Assembly: GCF_036607905.1 (NCBI RefSeq)
Contig: NZ_CP144555.1
Coordinates: forward strand, 6,076,001 to 6,140,000
Length of the DNA stretch: 64,000 nt
DNA from: Streptomyces sp. SCSIO 75703
GTDB taxonomy: Bacteria > Actinomycetota > Actinomycetes > Streptomycetales > Streptomycetaceae
Direction of reading: 5' to 3'
In this document: in pieces, positions 16,743 to 24,616 of the stretch
How the letters are laid out: each line of letters starts with the position of its first letter
How positions within the stretch are numbered: position 1 is the stretch's first letter
Program-made: the position numbers and the translations under genes
Notes under the pieces: generated by a model
Seen by the model: only the letters and a program-made list of their open reading frames with translations
The model's database searches: none
What the model was told of the DNA's origin: nothing

Positions 16743-16773
16743 GGTTCAATTCTGAACCACGTCTGGTTATAGT
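16743..16773 (+). promoter_or_regulatory. TetR promoter with overlapping operator, probably leaderless
   Basis: GGTTCAATTCTGAACC (16743-16758) is a perfect palindrome. It covers a -35-like TTCAAT (16745-16750), 17 bases before TATAGT (16768-16773). The start codon begins seven bases after the -10, where transcription should begin, and no Shine-Dalgarno sequence is present, so the mRNA is probably leaderless. Confidence 0.65.
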
Positions 16774-16779
16774 CACCGC

Positions 16780-17388
16780 ATGGCAGGACTTCGTGAGCGC
16801 AAGAAGGAACAGACGAAGCAGCGGATCACCGCTGTGGCACTGCGGTTGTTCGCCGAGCGCGGCTTCGACGCCGTCACGGTCAGTGAGATCGCCGAGGCCG
16901 CCGAAGTCGCCAAGGCCACCCTTTTTGCGTACTTCCCCAGCAAGGAGTCGCTCGCGCTGCAGGGCGTGGGACAGGAGAACCTGGCCGAGATCGTCGCCGG
17001 ACGGCCGGCGGGGCACTCCCCGCTCCAGGCACTGCGAGCCCACTACGAGGCGTTCGCCAACGGGCACATGGCAGCGATGGACCGGGACCAGGTGCTCGCC
17101 CAGATGCGCGTGATCTTCGACAGCCCCGCGCTGAGCGGAGCCGCGAACGCCCTGCTCTACCAGCAACGCCGGGCGCTCGCCGACGTACTGGCGCAGGAGT
17201 ACGGGGAGACGGCGGCCGCACTGGTGGCGGCTCAGATCGCGGCGACCGCGCTGACCCTCAGGGAGAGCTTCTTCCGTCTCCTGGTCGACGGCGTGCCCCC
17301 ACAGGAGGCGGTCCGCGCCCTGGCGAAGGACACCGAACTCGCCTTCGCCCTGCTGGAACACGGCGTCTCTCCTGCGAAGGGGCACTGA
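16780..17388 (+). CDS. TetR-family regulator
   Basis: A 202-residue regulator. The N-terminal helix-turn-helix (RITAVALRLFAERGFDAVTV, then AKATLFAYFPSKESL) spans about 15-62; the C-terminal ligand domain is all helical. The palindrome over its promoter suggests autorepression. The next gene starts one base after its stop, so it probably also controls that TIM-barrel protein. Confidence 0.92.
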   Translation: MAGLRERKKEQTKQRITAVALRLFAERGFDAVTVSEIAEAAEVAKATLFAYFPSKESLALQGVGQENLAEIVAGRPAGHSPLQALRAHYEAFANGHMAAMDRDQVLAQMRVIFDSPALSGAANALLYQQRRALADVLAQEYGETAAALVAAQIAATALTLRESFFRLLVDGVPPQEAVRALAKDTELAFALLEHGVSPAKGH

Positions 17389-17389
17389 C

Positions 17390-18331
17390 GTGCGCGCACG
17401 GGGCATCAACTACGACACCGGGTTCCTCCCCGGGCGGGACCTCTCCCGCAAGACCTTCACCCACGAAACGGTCCGGCACGACATGGCGGTGATATCCGAC
17501 GAGCTGCACTGCGATGCCGTTCGCGTCTCCGGCCGGGATCCCGAACGGCTGACCATCGCCGCCCGCTGCGCGGCAGCCGTCGGCCTCGAGGTGTGGTTCG
17601 CCCCGTTCCCCGTCGACCTTCCCGCCGACCGGTTGCTGCCGTTCCTCGCCGACTGTGCCACCCGGGCCGAAGCCGTACGACGGAGCGGTGCCGAAGTGGT
17701 GTTCGTCGCGGGCTGTGAGATGAGCGCGTTCTGCGGTGGTTTCCTCCCGGGCGCCACCTACGGCGACCGCCTGCGGGCCATGGCTGAGGCCGACATGGAC
17801 TGGTGGAACGGCCTTGGCCCGGTGCAGGAACGTCTCAACGTCTTCCTCGCGCGAGCCGCCGGGACGGTGCGTGCCCGCTTCGGCGGGCGCATCACCTATG
17901 CCTCGGCTCCCTGGGAGTTCGTCGACTGGCGTCCGTTCGACCTCGTCGGCGTCGATGCCTACCGTGCCGCGTACAACGCCGACAGCTTCCGGTCCGAACT
18001 GCGGGGACACCTCGCACACGGCAAACCCGTCGCGGTGACCGAGTACGGAACCTGCGCCTACCGGGGCGCGGGCGGGCGGGGCGGCTCGGCCTGGCAGGTG
18101 CCGCGGGACGCGGTGCCGGACGAGGACGAGCAGGTCCGCTATCTCACCGAACTGCTGGACGCCTTCGAGGAGGAAGGGGTGGACACCGCGCTCTGGTTCA
18201 CCTTCGCCGGTTACAGCAGACCTGGAGAGGCGGATCTGGGTTCCTACGGTGTGGTCCGCATGCTCGACGAGAGCCGTTGGGAACCGAAGAAGGTGTTTCA
18301 CGCGATGGCGGCCAGGTACCGCCGCGACTGA
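17390..18331 (+). CDS. TIM-barrel, glycoside-hydrolase-like protein of unknown function
   Basis: A 313-residue soluble protein. Segments such as RGINYDTGFLPG at the start, VWFAPFPVD, VVFVAGCEMSAF, FDLVGVDAYRAAY, PVAVTEYGTCAYRGA and ALWFTFAGY follow the strand ends of a (beta/alpha)8 barrel of the GH-A type; Glu in GCEMS and in VTEYG sit where an acid/base and nucleophile pair would be. No signal peptide is present, so the substrate is intracellular. Coupled to the TetR gene with a one-base gap and a GTG start. Confidence 0.6.
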   Translation: MRARGINYDTGFLPGRDLSRKTFTHETVRHDMAVISDELHCDAVRVSGRDPERLTIAARCAAAVGLEVWFAPFPVDLPADRLLPFLADCATRAEAVRRSGAEVVFVAGCEMSAFCGGFLPGATYGDRLRAMAEADMDWWNGLGPVQERLNVFLARAAGTVRARFGGRITYASAPWEFVDWRPFDLVGVDAYRAAYNADSFRSELRGHLAHGKPVAVTEYGTCAYRGAGGRGGSAWQVPRDAVPDEDEQVRYLTELLDAFEEEGVDTALWFTFAGYSRPGEADLGSYGVVRMLDESRWEPKKVFHAMAARYRRD

Positions 18332-18529
18332 GGGGCGGGGCGACCCTGCCGACCGGGCCGAGGGCCGTGCGAGGTGCATCCGCCTCCCCGCCAAGGCGTG
18401 CGCGTGGCCGGCCGGACCCCAACCGGACAAGAGGCAACTGCCGGTCCTCGCCCGGGAACGCGGCCAGGCCCCCTGCCTGCGCCACCGCGGTGATCTCTTC
18501 GCTGCGCCCCGTGACCCGGAACGTGCTGG

Positions 18530-19441
18530 TCACTTCGTGGCGACGCTCCACGCACCGTCGCCGGCCGCACCGGCGTTGTGCACGGCGGTCCACGCGGCGT
18601 CGTCGATCCGGAGGGCGTCGAGGAGATAGGCGGAGATCGCGTCGGCGACGAGGGCGACACGGTCGGGGTCCTCGTCGGTGGTCTCGGCGACCTGCTCACC
18701 GGCGACGCCGCCCATGGTGTGCTCGCCCTCGGCGATGGCGAGCAGGCTCTTCGGGGACGGGCCGAGACGGTAGGCGTCGGTGAACCACTCCGGCCCCCTG
18801 GTGGAGAGCTGCGACTGGTCCTTGCCGCCGGCGACGACCAGGGCGGGGGCGGTCATGGTGGAGAAGTCCGGCCGCATGAACGGAAGGTGCCCGGCGGCGA
18901 ACGGGGTGAGCGAGTCGCCGGTTCCGGTCGCGGCGATCAGCGCGCCGGCCGAGACCGCGGGGTGGGAGAAGTCCTCTCCGCGAGCGCCGTCGGCGTCGAG
19001 CACGCGCGCGCCGAGGAGCGCGCCGGCCGTCTGGGCTCCCCAGGAGTGGCCGACGACGGCGATGCGCTCACGGTCGACCCGGGTCTCGAGACCGCCCGCC
19101 TGGGCAAGGATGCCGTCGAGACCGTCGATGACCGCGTGGAGGTCGGCGATCCGGACGCGCCAGATGGTGGCGAAGCGCGGATCGTCCCACCCGATGCCGT
19201 TGCGGCGGGAGTCCAGGTGGGTGGGCTGCACGACGACGAATCCGGCCGCGGCCCACCGGTCGGCGAGCGGTTCGTATCCGTCCATGGACCAGGCGTTGCC
19301 GTGGGAGAACACGATGACGGGCAGGTTCGCTCCGGACAGCGGGGCGGTGACCTTGACCTGGAGGGCGACGCCGCGATCGGGCGCGGGAACCGTGAGGGGT
19401 TTGACCGCGACGATCCGCTGGCCGAGGGGGCTGGAAGGCAT
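18530..19441 (-). CDS. Alpha/beta hydrolase (dienelactone hydrolase/PAF-acetylhydrolase-like)
   Basis: A 303-residue hydrolase. VIVFSHGNAW gives the oxyanion strand, VVGHSWGAQTAG the nucleophile elbow, ALVVAGGKDQSQ an acid position and EGEHTMGG the catalytic His region. It resembles chlorophyllase/PAF-acetylhydrolase-like proteins often found beside a TetR gene. Divergent from the TetR gene with two operator palindromes between them, so it is probably the repressed target; the substrate is likely a lipophilic ester that also acts as inducer (inference). Confidence 0.85.
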   Translation of the reverse strand: MPSSPLGQRIVAVKPLTVPAPDRGVALQVKVTAPLSGANLPVIVFSHGNAWSMDGYEPLADRWAAAGFVVVQPTHLDSRRNGIGWDDPRFATIWRVRIADLHAVIDGLDGILAQAGGLETRVDRERIAVVGHSWGAQTAGALLGARVLDADGARGEDFSHPAVSAGALIAATGTGDSLTPFAAGHLPFMRPDFSTMTAPALVVAGGKDQSQLSTRGPEWFTDAYRLGPSPKSLLAIAEGEHTMGGVAGEQVAETTDEDPDRVALVADAISAYLLDALRIDDAAWTAVHNAGAAGDGAWSVATK

Positions 19442-19485
19442 GGGGCACCTGCGCTTTCCGTAGGGAGCCGTCTCTCTGCCATACT

Positions 19486-19529
19486 TTGGCGGAGCGGCGT
19501 TCCGCCAATTTAGCGGAACGTTGTTCCGC
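19486..19529. promoter_or_regulatory. Two tandem TetR operators in a divergent promoter
   Basis: Two 17-base dyads of the same design are present: GCGGAGC-GGC-GTTCCGC (19489-19505) and GCGGAAC-GTT-GTTCCGC (19513-19529), 24 bases apart centre to centre. A plus-strand promoter TTGGCG (19486-19491), 17 bases, TTTAGC (19509-19514) is embedded in them. Confidence 0.75.
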
Positions 19530-19546
19530 GAGTAAAGGGAGCCCTC

Positions 19547-20116
19547 GTGCCGGAACCGACCGGAGTACGCCAAGCGCAGGCGCGACGCACCCGCAGCGGT
19601 GTTCTCACGGCCGCGGCGGCCGTCTTCGTGGAGCAGGGCGTCCAAGCCCCCATCCGCGACATCGCCGAACGCGCCGGCGTGGGCGTCGGCACGATCTACC
19701 GGCACTTCCCGACCCGGGCGGACCTCGTCACCGCCGTCTACCGGCACCAGATCGACATGTGCGCCGCGCTCGCCCCCCGGCTCCTGGAGGAATCGCCCTC
19801 TCCGTTCACCGCGCTGACCCACTGGGTGGACGCGTTCGTGGAGTTCCTGGTCACCAAGCACGGCCTCGGCGCCGCGCTGGGGTCCGGGGACGCGGGGCTG
19901 GAGAACCTCCACGGCCTCATGCTCGACACCCTGGTCCCGCCCTGCGCGACCTTGCTCGACGCCTGCGCCGCCGCCGATGAGATCACCCCCGGCCTCACCG
20001 CCTACACGCTCATGCGCGCCATCGGAAACCTCTGCATCACCGGCCCCGAGTACGACCAGGCCGACGCCAAGCGCATGGTCGCGACCCTCCTCGCCGGCTG
20101 CCGTCGTCCGGTATAG
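19547..20116 (+). CDS. TetR-family regulator
   Basis: A 189-residue regulator with a GTG start and AAAGGGAG upstream. Helix-turn-helix: VLTAAAAVFVEQGVQAPIRD with VGTIYRHFPTRADL (about 20-60). The C-terminal half is typical of the TetR_C group with a KxVxTLLxG-type end. It probably represses itself and the divergent hydrolase through the two operators. Confidence 0.92.
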   Translation: MPEPTGVRQAQARRTRSGVLTAAAAVFVEQGVQAPIRDIAERAGVGVGTIYRHFPTRADLVTAVYRHQIDMCAALAPRLLEESPSPFTALTHWVDAFVEFLVTKHGLGAALGSGDAGLENLHGLMLDTLVPPCATLLDACAAADEITPGLTAYTLMRAIGNLCITGPEYDQADAKRMVATLLAGCRRPV

Positions 20117-20187
20117 GGGCAGGAGCGCGGGACCTCGCGGGTTCGGCTGAGCGGTGTCAGTGCGTCGGGGACGGGCGGGAGGGCCGG

Positions 20188-20595
20188 TCAGTCGTCGAGT
20201 GCGTGGCGGACGCGGCGAGACGGGCTGAACGTGTAGAGGTCGAGGATGTCGGGCGGTTCGGCGAGGCCGGGGCCGCCGTCCTTGACCCAGTCGGTGATGT
20301 CGGCAGCGGCGCCGGGGTCGTTGACCTGGCCGAGCCAGACCGGGCGTCCGCCTGCCTCGCGGCCTTCGGCGGAGGGCTGGATGACGATGACGTTGGCGCG
20401 CTCGCACGCGTCCAGGCAGTCGGCGCGCCGGACCATCGCGACTCCGGCGAGTCGGGTGCGCAGGTCGGTGAGCTGGGCTTCGTGGTCCAGGTGCGGCACC
20501 TCGGCCGGGGTGCCGCAGCAACAGCCGCGGCAGACGGTGACGGTGGGCCGGGCCGCCCCCCTCGCGGGGGCGGCCTTCCTGGTACGGCGGCTCAT
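20188..20595 (-). CDS. Thioredoxin-like [2Fe-2S] ferredoxin-domain protein
   Basis: A 135-residue protein. VTVCRGCCCGTP near residue 20 and ADCLDACERANVIVIQP near 60 supply the Cys ligands expected of a thioredoxin-fold [2Fe-2S] ferredoxin (as in NuoE-like or 'CobW-associated' ferredoxins). The C-terminus carries a WLGQV segment. It is encoded by overlap after the P1B-4 ATPase; such pairs occur in actinobacterial metal-efflux loci, and a role as metal/redox partner is an inference. Confidence 0.8.
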   Translation of the reverse strand: MSRRTRKAAPARGAARPTVTVCRGCCCGTPAEVPHLDHEAQLTDLRTRLAGVAMVRRADCLDACERANVIVIQPSAEGREAGGRPVWLGQVNDPGAAADITDWVKDGGPGLAEPPDILDLYTFSPSRRVRHALDD

Positions 20596-22583
20596 CGCGT
20601 GTCCTTCGCCGCGCGGACCCAGGCCGCGTCGCGCAGCAGACGCAACCCGTTGAGGCCGACGATGACGGTCGATCCCTCGTGCCCGAGAACACCGAGCGGC
20701 AGCGGCAGGTGGCCCACCAGGTCCCAGACCACCAGGCCGGAGATGAACACTCCGGCGATCACCAGGTTCTGCGTCACCAGGCGCCGGGCCGCCCGCGAGA
20801 GGGCGATCACGGTGGGGACGGTGGCGAGTTCGTCGCGGACGATGACCGCGTCGGCGGTCTCCAAGGCGAGGTCGGAGCCGGCGCGGCCCATGGCGATGCC
20901 GGTGTGGGCGGCGGCCAGGGCGGGCGCGTCGTTGACGCCGTCGCCGACGACCAGCACCTTGCGCCCCTGGGCCTCCAGGCTCCGTACGGCTTCGACCTTG
21001 TCCTGCGGCAGGAGACCGGCGTGGACCCGGGTGCCGGAGATGCCGGCCTCGGCGGCCAGGCGGGCGGCGGCGCGCGGGTTGTCGCCCGTCACGAGCATCG
21101 GAGCGTCGCCGGTCAGCGTGGTCAGGGCGGTGACGGTCGCGGTGGCATCGGGACGCAGCCGGTCGGCGACGCCCAGCACCCCGACCGGGACGCCGTCGCG
21201 CAGGACCAGGACGGCCGTGCGGCCACCGTCCTCGAGGCCGGCCGCGACCTCGGCGGCGCGGGCCGCGCCGTCGCGGCCGTCACCGTCGAGGAGGCGGGCC
21301 GGGGCGCCGACCCTGACCACGTGGCCGCCGACGGTGGCGGTGACACCGACGCCGGGGGCGGAAGTGAAGTCCCGCACGTCGGAGATGGCCAGGCCGCGGG
21401 CGCGGGTGGCGTTGACGACGGCGCGGGCGAGGGGGTGTTCGCTGGGGTGCTCGGCGGTGGCCGCCAGCGCCAGCAGGGCGTCCTCGGTCAGGCCGGAGCC
21501 GTCCAAGGGGCGGACGTCGGTGACGCGGGGGGTGCCCTCGGTCAGGGTGCCGGTCTTGTCGAGGGCGACCGCGTCGACCTGCCCGAGACGTTCCATCACC
21601 ACGGCGGACTTCACCAGGACGCCGTGACGTCCGGCGTTGGCGATCGCCGACAGCAGCGGCGGCATCGTCGCCAGGACCACCGCGCACGGCGAGGCCACGA
21701 TCATGAAGGTCATCGCCCGTAGCAGCGAGCCGGTCAGGTCTCCGCCGAACGCGAGGGGGACCAGGAATACCGCCAGGGTCGCGACGACCATGCCCAGGCT
21801 GTATCGCTGCTCGACCTTCTCGATGAACAGCTGGGTGGGCGCCTTGGTCTCGGAGGCTTCCTCGACCATGGCCACGATCCGGGCGATCACCGAGTCCGAG
21901 GCGTCCCGCTCGACCTTGACACGCAGGGCGCCGGTCCCGTTGAGGGTGCCGGCGAAGACCTCGTCCCCGGCCTCCTTCGCGACCGGCAGGGGCTCGCCGG
22001 TGATGGTGGCCTGGTCCACGTCGCCGGCCCCGGCAAGGACGCGGCCGTCGGCGCCGACTCGCTCACCGGGGCGGACCAGGATGGTGTCCCCGACCACCAG
22101 GTCCTCGGTCGGGACCGTCGACTCGCTCCCGTCGTCGGCCAGGCGGGTGGCGACGGTCGGGGCGAGGTCGAGCAGCCCCCGCACCGCGTCCTGGGTGCGA
22201 GCGGTGGCCAGGGCCTCCAGGGCGCCGGAGGTGGCGAAGATGACGATCAGCAGCGCACCGTCCATCACCTGCCCGATCGAGGCCGCGCCGATCGCGGCCA
22301 CGATCATCAGCAGGTCCACGTCCAGCGTCTTCTCGCGCAGCGCCGTCAGCCCTGCCCAGGCCGGTCCCCACCCGCCGGTGACGTAGGCGGCGGCGTACAA
22401 CGGCCCCCACGTCCAGGCGGGGGCGCCGGTCAACTGCAGTGGCAGTGCGATCAGGAACAGCACCAGCGCCGCGGCGGCCCAACGGGCCTCCGTCAGGGCG
22501 AACACCCGCGTACGGCGCTTCGGTGCCGTACGCGAAGCGGCCGGAGTGGCCCGTTCGGGCCGCTGGAGCAGGTCAGCAGGCAT
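20592..22583 (-). CDS. P1B-4-type heavy-metal efflux ATPase (Co/Fe/Ni/Zn group)
   Basis: A 663-residue P-type ATPase. Actuator TGEP (195-198), transport motif SPC (298-300) in place of the CPC of Cu/Zn pumps, phosphorylation site DKTGTLT (Asp342), ATP-binding HP in SEHPLARAV, and VGDGVNDAPAL hinge are all present. HEGSTVIVGLNGLRLL near the C-terminus is the HEG(G/S)T motif of P1B-4 pumps (CoaT, CtpD, CzcP). No N-terminal metal-binding domain is present. The ATG follows a weak GAAGGG. An ArsR-type dyad overlies the promoter; the divergent arsR gene is decayed. Confidence 0.93.
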   Translation of the reverse strand: MPADLLQRPERATPAASRTAPKRRTRVFALTEARWAAAALVLFLIALPLQLTGAPAWTWGPLYAAAYVTGGWGPAWAGLTALREKTLDVDLLMIVAAIGAASIGQVMDGALLIVIFATSGALEALATARTQDAVRGLLDLAPTVATRLADDGSESTVPTEDLVVGDTILVRPGERVGADGRVLAGAGDVDQATITGEPLPVAKEAGDEVFAGTLNGTGALRVKVERDASDSVIARIVAMVEEASETKAPTQLFIEKVEQRYSLGMVVATLAVFLVPLAFGGDLTGSLLRAMTFMIVASPCAVVLATMPPLLSAIANAGRHGVLVKSAVVMERLGQVDAVALDKTGTLTEGTPRVTDVRPLDGSGLTEDALLALAATAEHPSEHPLARAVVNATRARGLAISDVRDFTSAPGVGVTATVGGHVVRVGAPARLLDGDGRDGAARAAEVAAGLEDGGRTAVLVLRDGVPVGVLGVADRLRPDATATVTALTTLTGDAPMLVTGDNPRAAARLAAEAGISGTRVHAGLLPQDKVEAVRSLEAQGRKVLVVGDGVNDAPALAAAHTGIAMGRAGSDLALETADAVIVRDELATVPTVIALSRAARRLVTQNLVIAGVFISGLVVWDLVGHLPLPLGVLGHEGSTVIVGLNGLRLLRDAAWVRAAKDTR

Positions 22584-22626
22584 GACAAAGAACAACCCTT
22601 CGGGGCGGAGGCAGGGCGACGCATCC

Positions 22627-22656
22627 ACCTTACAGGAATACTTGAACAGGTCTTCA
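22627..22656 (-). promoter_or_regulatory. ArsR/SmtB-type operator and promoter of the metal ATPase
   Basis: On the minus strand, TGAAGA-CC-TGTTCA (22656-22643) is a near-perfect 12-2-12-like dyad typical of ArsR/SmtB metal sensors. It covers the -35 area 10 bases upstream of TAAGGT (22632-22627), a plausible -10. The ATPase start follows about 44 bases later. Confidence 0.6.
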
Positions 22657-22680
22657 TGTGTTGTGGGCGGGGCGGGCGGC

Positions 22681-23030
22681 ATGGGGCGCCGAACCGGCAA
22701 GAACAAGCCACCCCCGCGAGCGCCTGGACACGGCGGGGGCCACCGGCACGCGGCCACCCTCCAGGCCCTGGCCACCCCCTGGCGGCCGCACATCCGGGAC
22801 CCCCTCCAGGAACGCCCCTGCGCGGCCGGCGGCCCCGTCGAAGCCGTGGGCAGGGGGAACCTCCGCCTGCTCCCACCGGCTCCGCCTGCCGCGCGCTGTC
22901 GGGCTCGTCACCGGTGAACGCCGGGGCCGCGCCATCGTCGACGCCCTCTACGACAGCCACGTCGCCGAACTCCCGGAACACGCCCCCTCCCACGCCGAGC
23001 ACCCGCGCCGGGGCAGACGAAAGCGAGCCT
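22681..23030 (+). pseudogene. Decayed ArsR-family metal sensor gene
   Basis: Read from ATG 22681, the text ATLQALATP, then LQERPCA and VEAVG matches the first helices of ArsR regulators that partner P1B-4 ATPases. Near 22850-22862 homology shifts frame to SACSHRLRLPRAVGLVTGER, then RRGRAIVDALYDSHVAEL and HAEHPRRG, i.e. the recognition helix, wing and C-terminal helix. Many substitutions (ATPWRPHIRDP for the usual ATPSRLLIL) and loss of a nearby stop show decay. It diverges from the ATPase, the normal position for its sensor. Confidence 0.7.
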
Positions 23031-23122
23031 TGGCTGGGTGCCATCGAAGTCTGGCAGGGTGTCCGCTGGCCGGGGCGCTGCGGTGCGCCGGGTTGTTCGG
23101 GCCACGCCACCAGGAGGAACCA

Positions 23123-23512
23123 GTGTCATACCCGCAACCGCTCACGCCCGAGGGGGAACTCGCCGACGCGAAGAGGCGGCTGAGCCTCCCGCGTATCGTC
23201 GTGGTGTGCGGCTCCACCCGATGCGTGACCGAGATGAACGAGGCCGATCTCCAGGAGACCAAGGCCGGAAGGATTGTCGTCAAACCCTGTGTTGACATGA
23301 CATCGCCGCACGAACTCCGGTCCGATCAGGCCGAGGCTGAGGCGCTGAAGGGTCGACTTGGCGATCTGCACCGAGCGAAGATCCGGCTCGCTGATGAGGT
23401 GCTCGTAGTCGGCGACTACATCGGGGACAGCACCCGGGCCGAGATCGCCTACGCCCGGTCGCTGGGCAAGCCCGTGCGGTTCACGCATCCCGAAGTCGAC
23501 CCCGACGCCTGA
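23123..23512 (+). CDS. Nucleoside 2-deoxyribosyltransferase-like (DUF4406/YspA-type) protein
   Basis: A 129-residue protein with a GTG start and a perfect AGGAGG six bases upstream. VVVCGSTRC at about 30, KIRLADEVLVVGDYIGDSTRAEIAYARSLGKPV at 85-120 match the Rossmann-like nucleoside deoxyribosyltransferase/SLOG-related superfamily that binds nucleotides. A long open frame upstream in the same frame is only the arsR remnant. Function in this locus is unknown; related small proteins are often phage or defence associated. Confidence 0.75.
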   Translation: MSYPQPLTPEGELADAKRRLSLPRIVVVCGSTRCVTEMNEADLQETKAGRIVVKPCVDMTSPHELRSDQAEAEALKGRLGDLHRAKIRLADEVLVVGDYIGDSTRAEIAYARSLGKPVRFTHPEVDPDA

Positions 23513-23659
23513 CTGTTCACCCCACACTGTCCGCAGGCACCCTGGGAAGTGAACAGACGACATTCCAGCAGTGGGCCGTTGTGTTCCCTGGTCTCGGGGC
23601 CGTCTGCCACGGGCGGGAACTCGGGTGGCCTCAGCGCGCGATCCGGGTAGGGTCGGGCG

Positions 23660-24154
23660 ATGTCCGAGCTGAAGCGGCTGCATGCCGACCACGCCCCGGC
23701 GGTGCTGGCCTTCGAGCTGGCGAACCGCACCTACTTCGCTGCCTCGGTCCCCGACCGCGGCGACGACTTCTTCGACCAGTTCACCGACCGGTACCACGCC
23801 TTGCTGGCCGAGCAGGAGGACGGCAGTTGCGCCTTCTACGTGCTCGTCGCCGAGGACGGCTCGGTACTCGGCAGGTTCAACCTGTACGACCTGGAGGGCG
23901 GCACCGCGAGACTCGGCTACCGGGTCGCACGGCAGGTCGCCGGCCACGGCGTGGCGACCGCGACCGTCGAGGAGCTTTGCCGGCTGGCGGCGGCGCGGCA
24001 CGGGCTGCGCACACTACGGGCTGCCACCTCCCACGACAATGTCGCGTCCCGGAAGGTGTTGGCCAAGGCCGGGTTCGGCCCGGTTGGCCCCGCCGCCCCG
24101 GCCGACCTTGGCGGCCGGTCGGGCACCTGGTACCAGCGTGACCTCCAGCCGTAG
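23660..24154 (+). CDS. GNAT-family N-acetyltransferase (RimJ/RimL-like)
   Basis: A 164-residue acetyltransferase. VLVAEDGSVLGRFNLYDL is the central beta strand pair, YRVARQVAGHGVATATVEELCRLAAA contains the acetyl-CoA pyrophosphate loop (R/QxxGxG/A as RQVAGHG), and ATSHDNVASRKVLAKAGF is the conserved motif B. The substrate may be a protein N-terminus or a small amine. Monocistronic, about 150 bases after the previous gene. Confidence 0.88.
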   Translation: MSELKRLHADHAPAVLAFELANRTYFAASVPDRGDDFFDQFTDRYHALLAEQEDGSCAFYVLVAEDGSVLGRFNLYDLEGGTARLGYRVARQVAGHGVATATVEELCRLAAARHGLRTLRAATSHDNVASRKVLAKAGFGPVGPAAPADLGGRSGTWYQRDLQP

Positions 24155-24328
24155 ACCATGATCTTGCCGGCGGACCGGCTGCGGCGAGGCTGCCGGTACC
24201 GCTGAGCACCGGTGTGTGAGGACCGACGATCCTAGTGGGCGGGTCGTGGGTCTTCGGAGGGATGGGACGTCGTGGGCAGGGGTGCGCTCTCCCTGCTCGG
24301 ATTTCCCGCGGAGAAGCCGTGCGCGGGG

Positions 24329-24349
24329 GGTGAGAGGTCGCCTCTCACC
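24329..24349. terminator. Hairpin at the end of the rpsR2 transcript
   Basis: GGTGAGAGG (24329-24337), loop TCG, CCTCTCACC (24341-24349) is a perfect 9-bp stem that overlaps the rpsR2 stop codon and ends the minus-strand zinc-stress transcript. Confidence 0.65.
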
Positions 24350-24581
24350 GGTTCGGGTACGGGAGCAGCGCCATCTCACGGGCGTTCTTGATCGCCGCGG
24401 CGAGCTGTCGTTGCTGCTGGGCCGTGACGCGGGTGACGCGGCGGCTGCGGATCTTGCCGCGGTCGGAGAGGAACTTCCGCAGCAGGTCGGTGTTCTTGTA
24501 GTCGATGTAGGTGATCCCGGCCGCGTCCAGCGGGTTGGGGCGGGACTTCAGCGGCTTGCGGGGGCCTTGACGGGGGGCCAT
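24345..24581 (-). CDS. rpsR: 30S ribosomal protein S18, zinc-independent paralogue
   Basis: A 78-residue S18. The core ([18 protein letters not shown], then [27 protein letters not shown]) is canonical. No Cys residues are present, so this is the C-minus form used when zinc is scarce. AGAAGGAG precedes the ATG. Last gene of the rpmG2-rpmE2-cobW-like-rpsR2 transcript that starts at the Zur-like box near 26.25 kb. Confidence 0.95.
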   Translation of the reverse strand: MAPRQGPRKPLKSRPNPLDAAGITYIDYKNTDLLRKFLSDRGKIRSRRVTRVTAQQQRQLAAAIKNAREMALLPYPNR

Positions 24582-24616
24582 GGTGCTCCTTCTGTGTGGG
24601 GCGGATGCGGACGGTT

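Noticed and set aside
22658-23512. One 284-codon gene ending in the deoxyribosyltransferase-like domain
   Set aside because: A perfect AGGAGG precedes GTG 23123, and the upstream part contains ArsR remnant sequence, so the short gene is correct.
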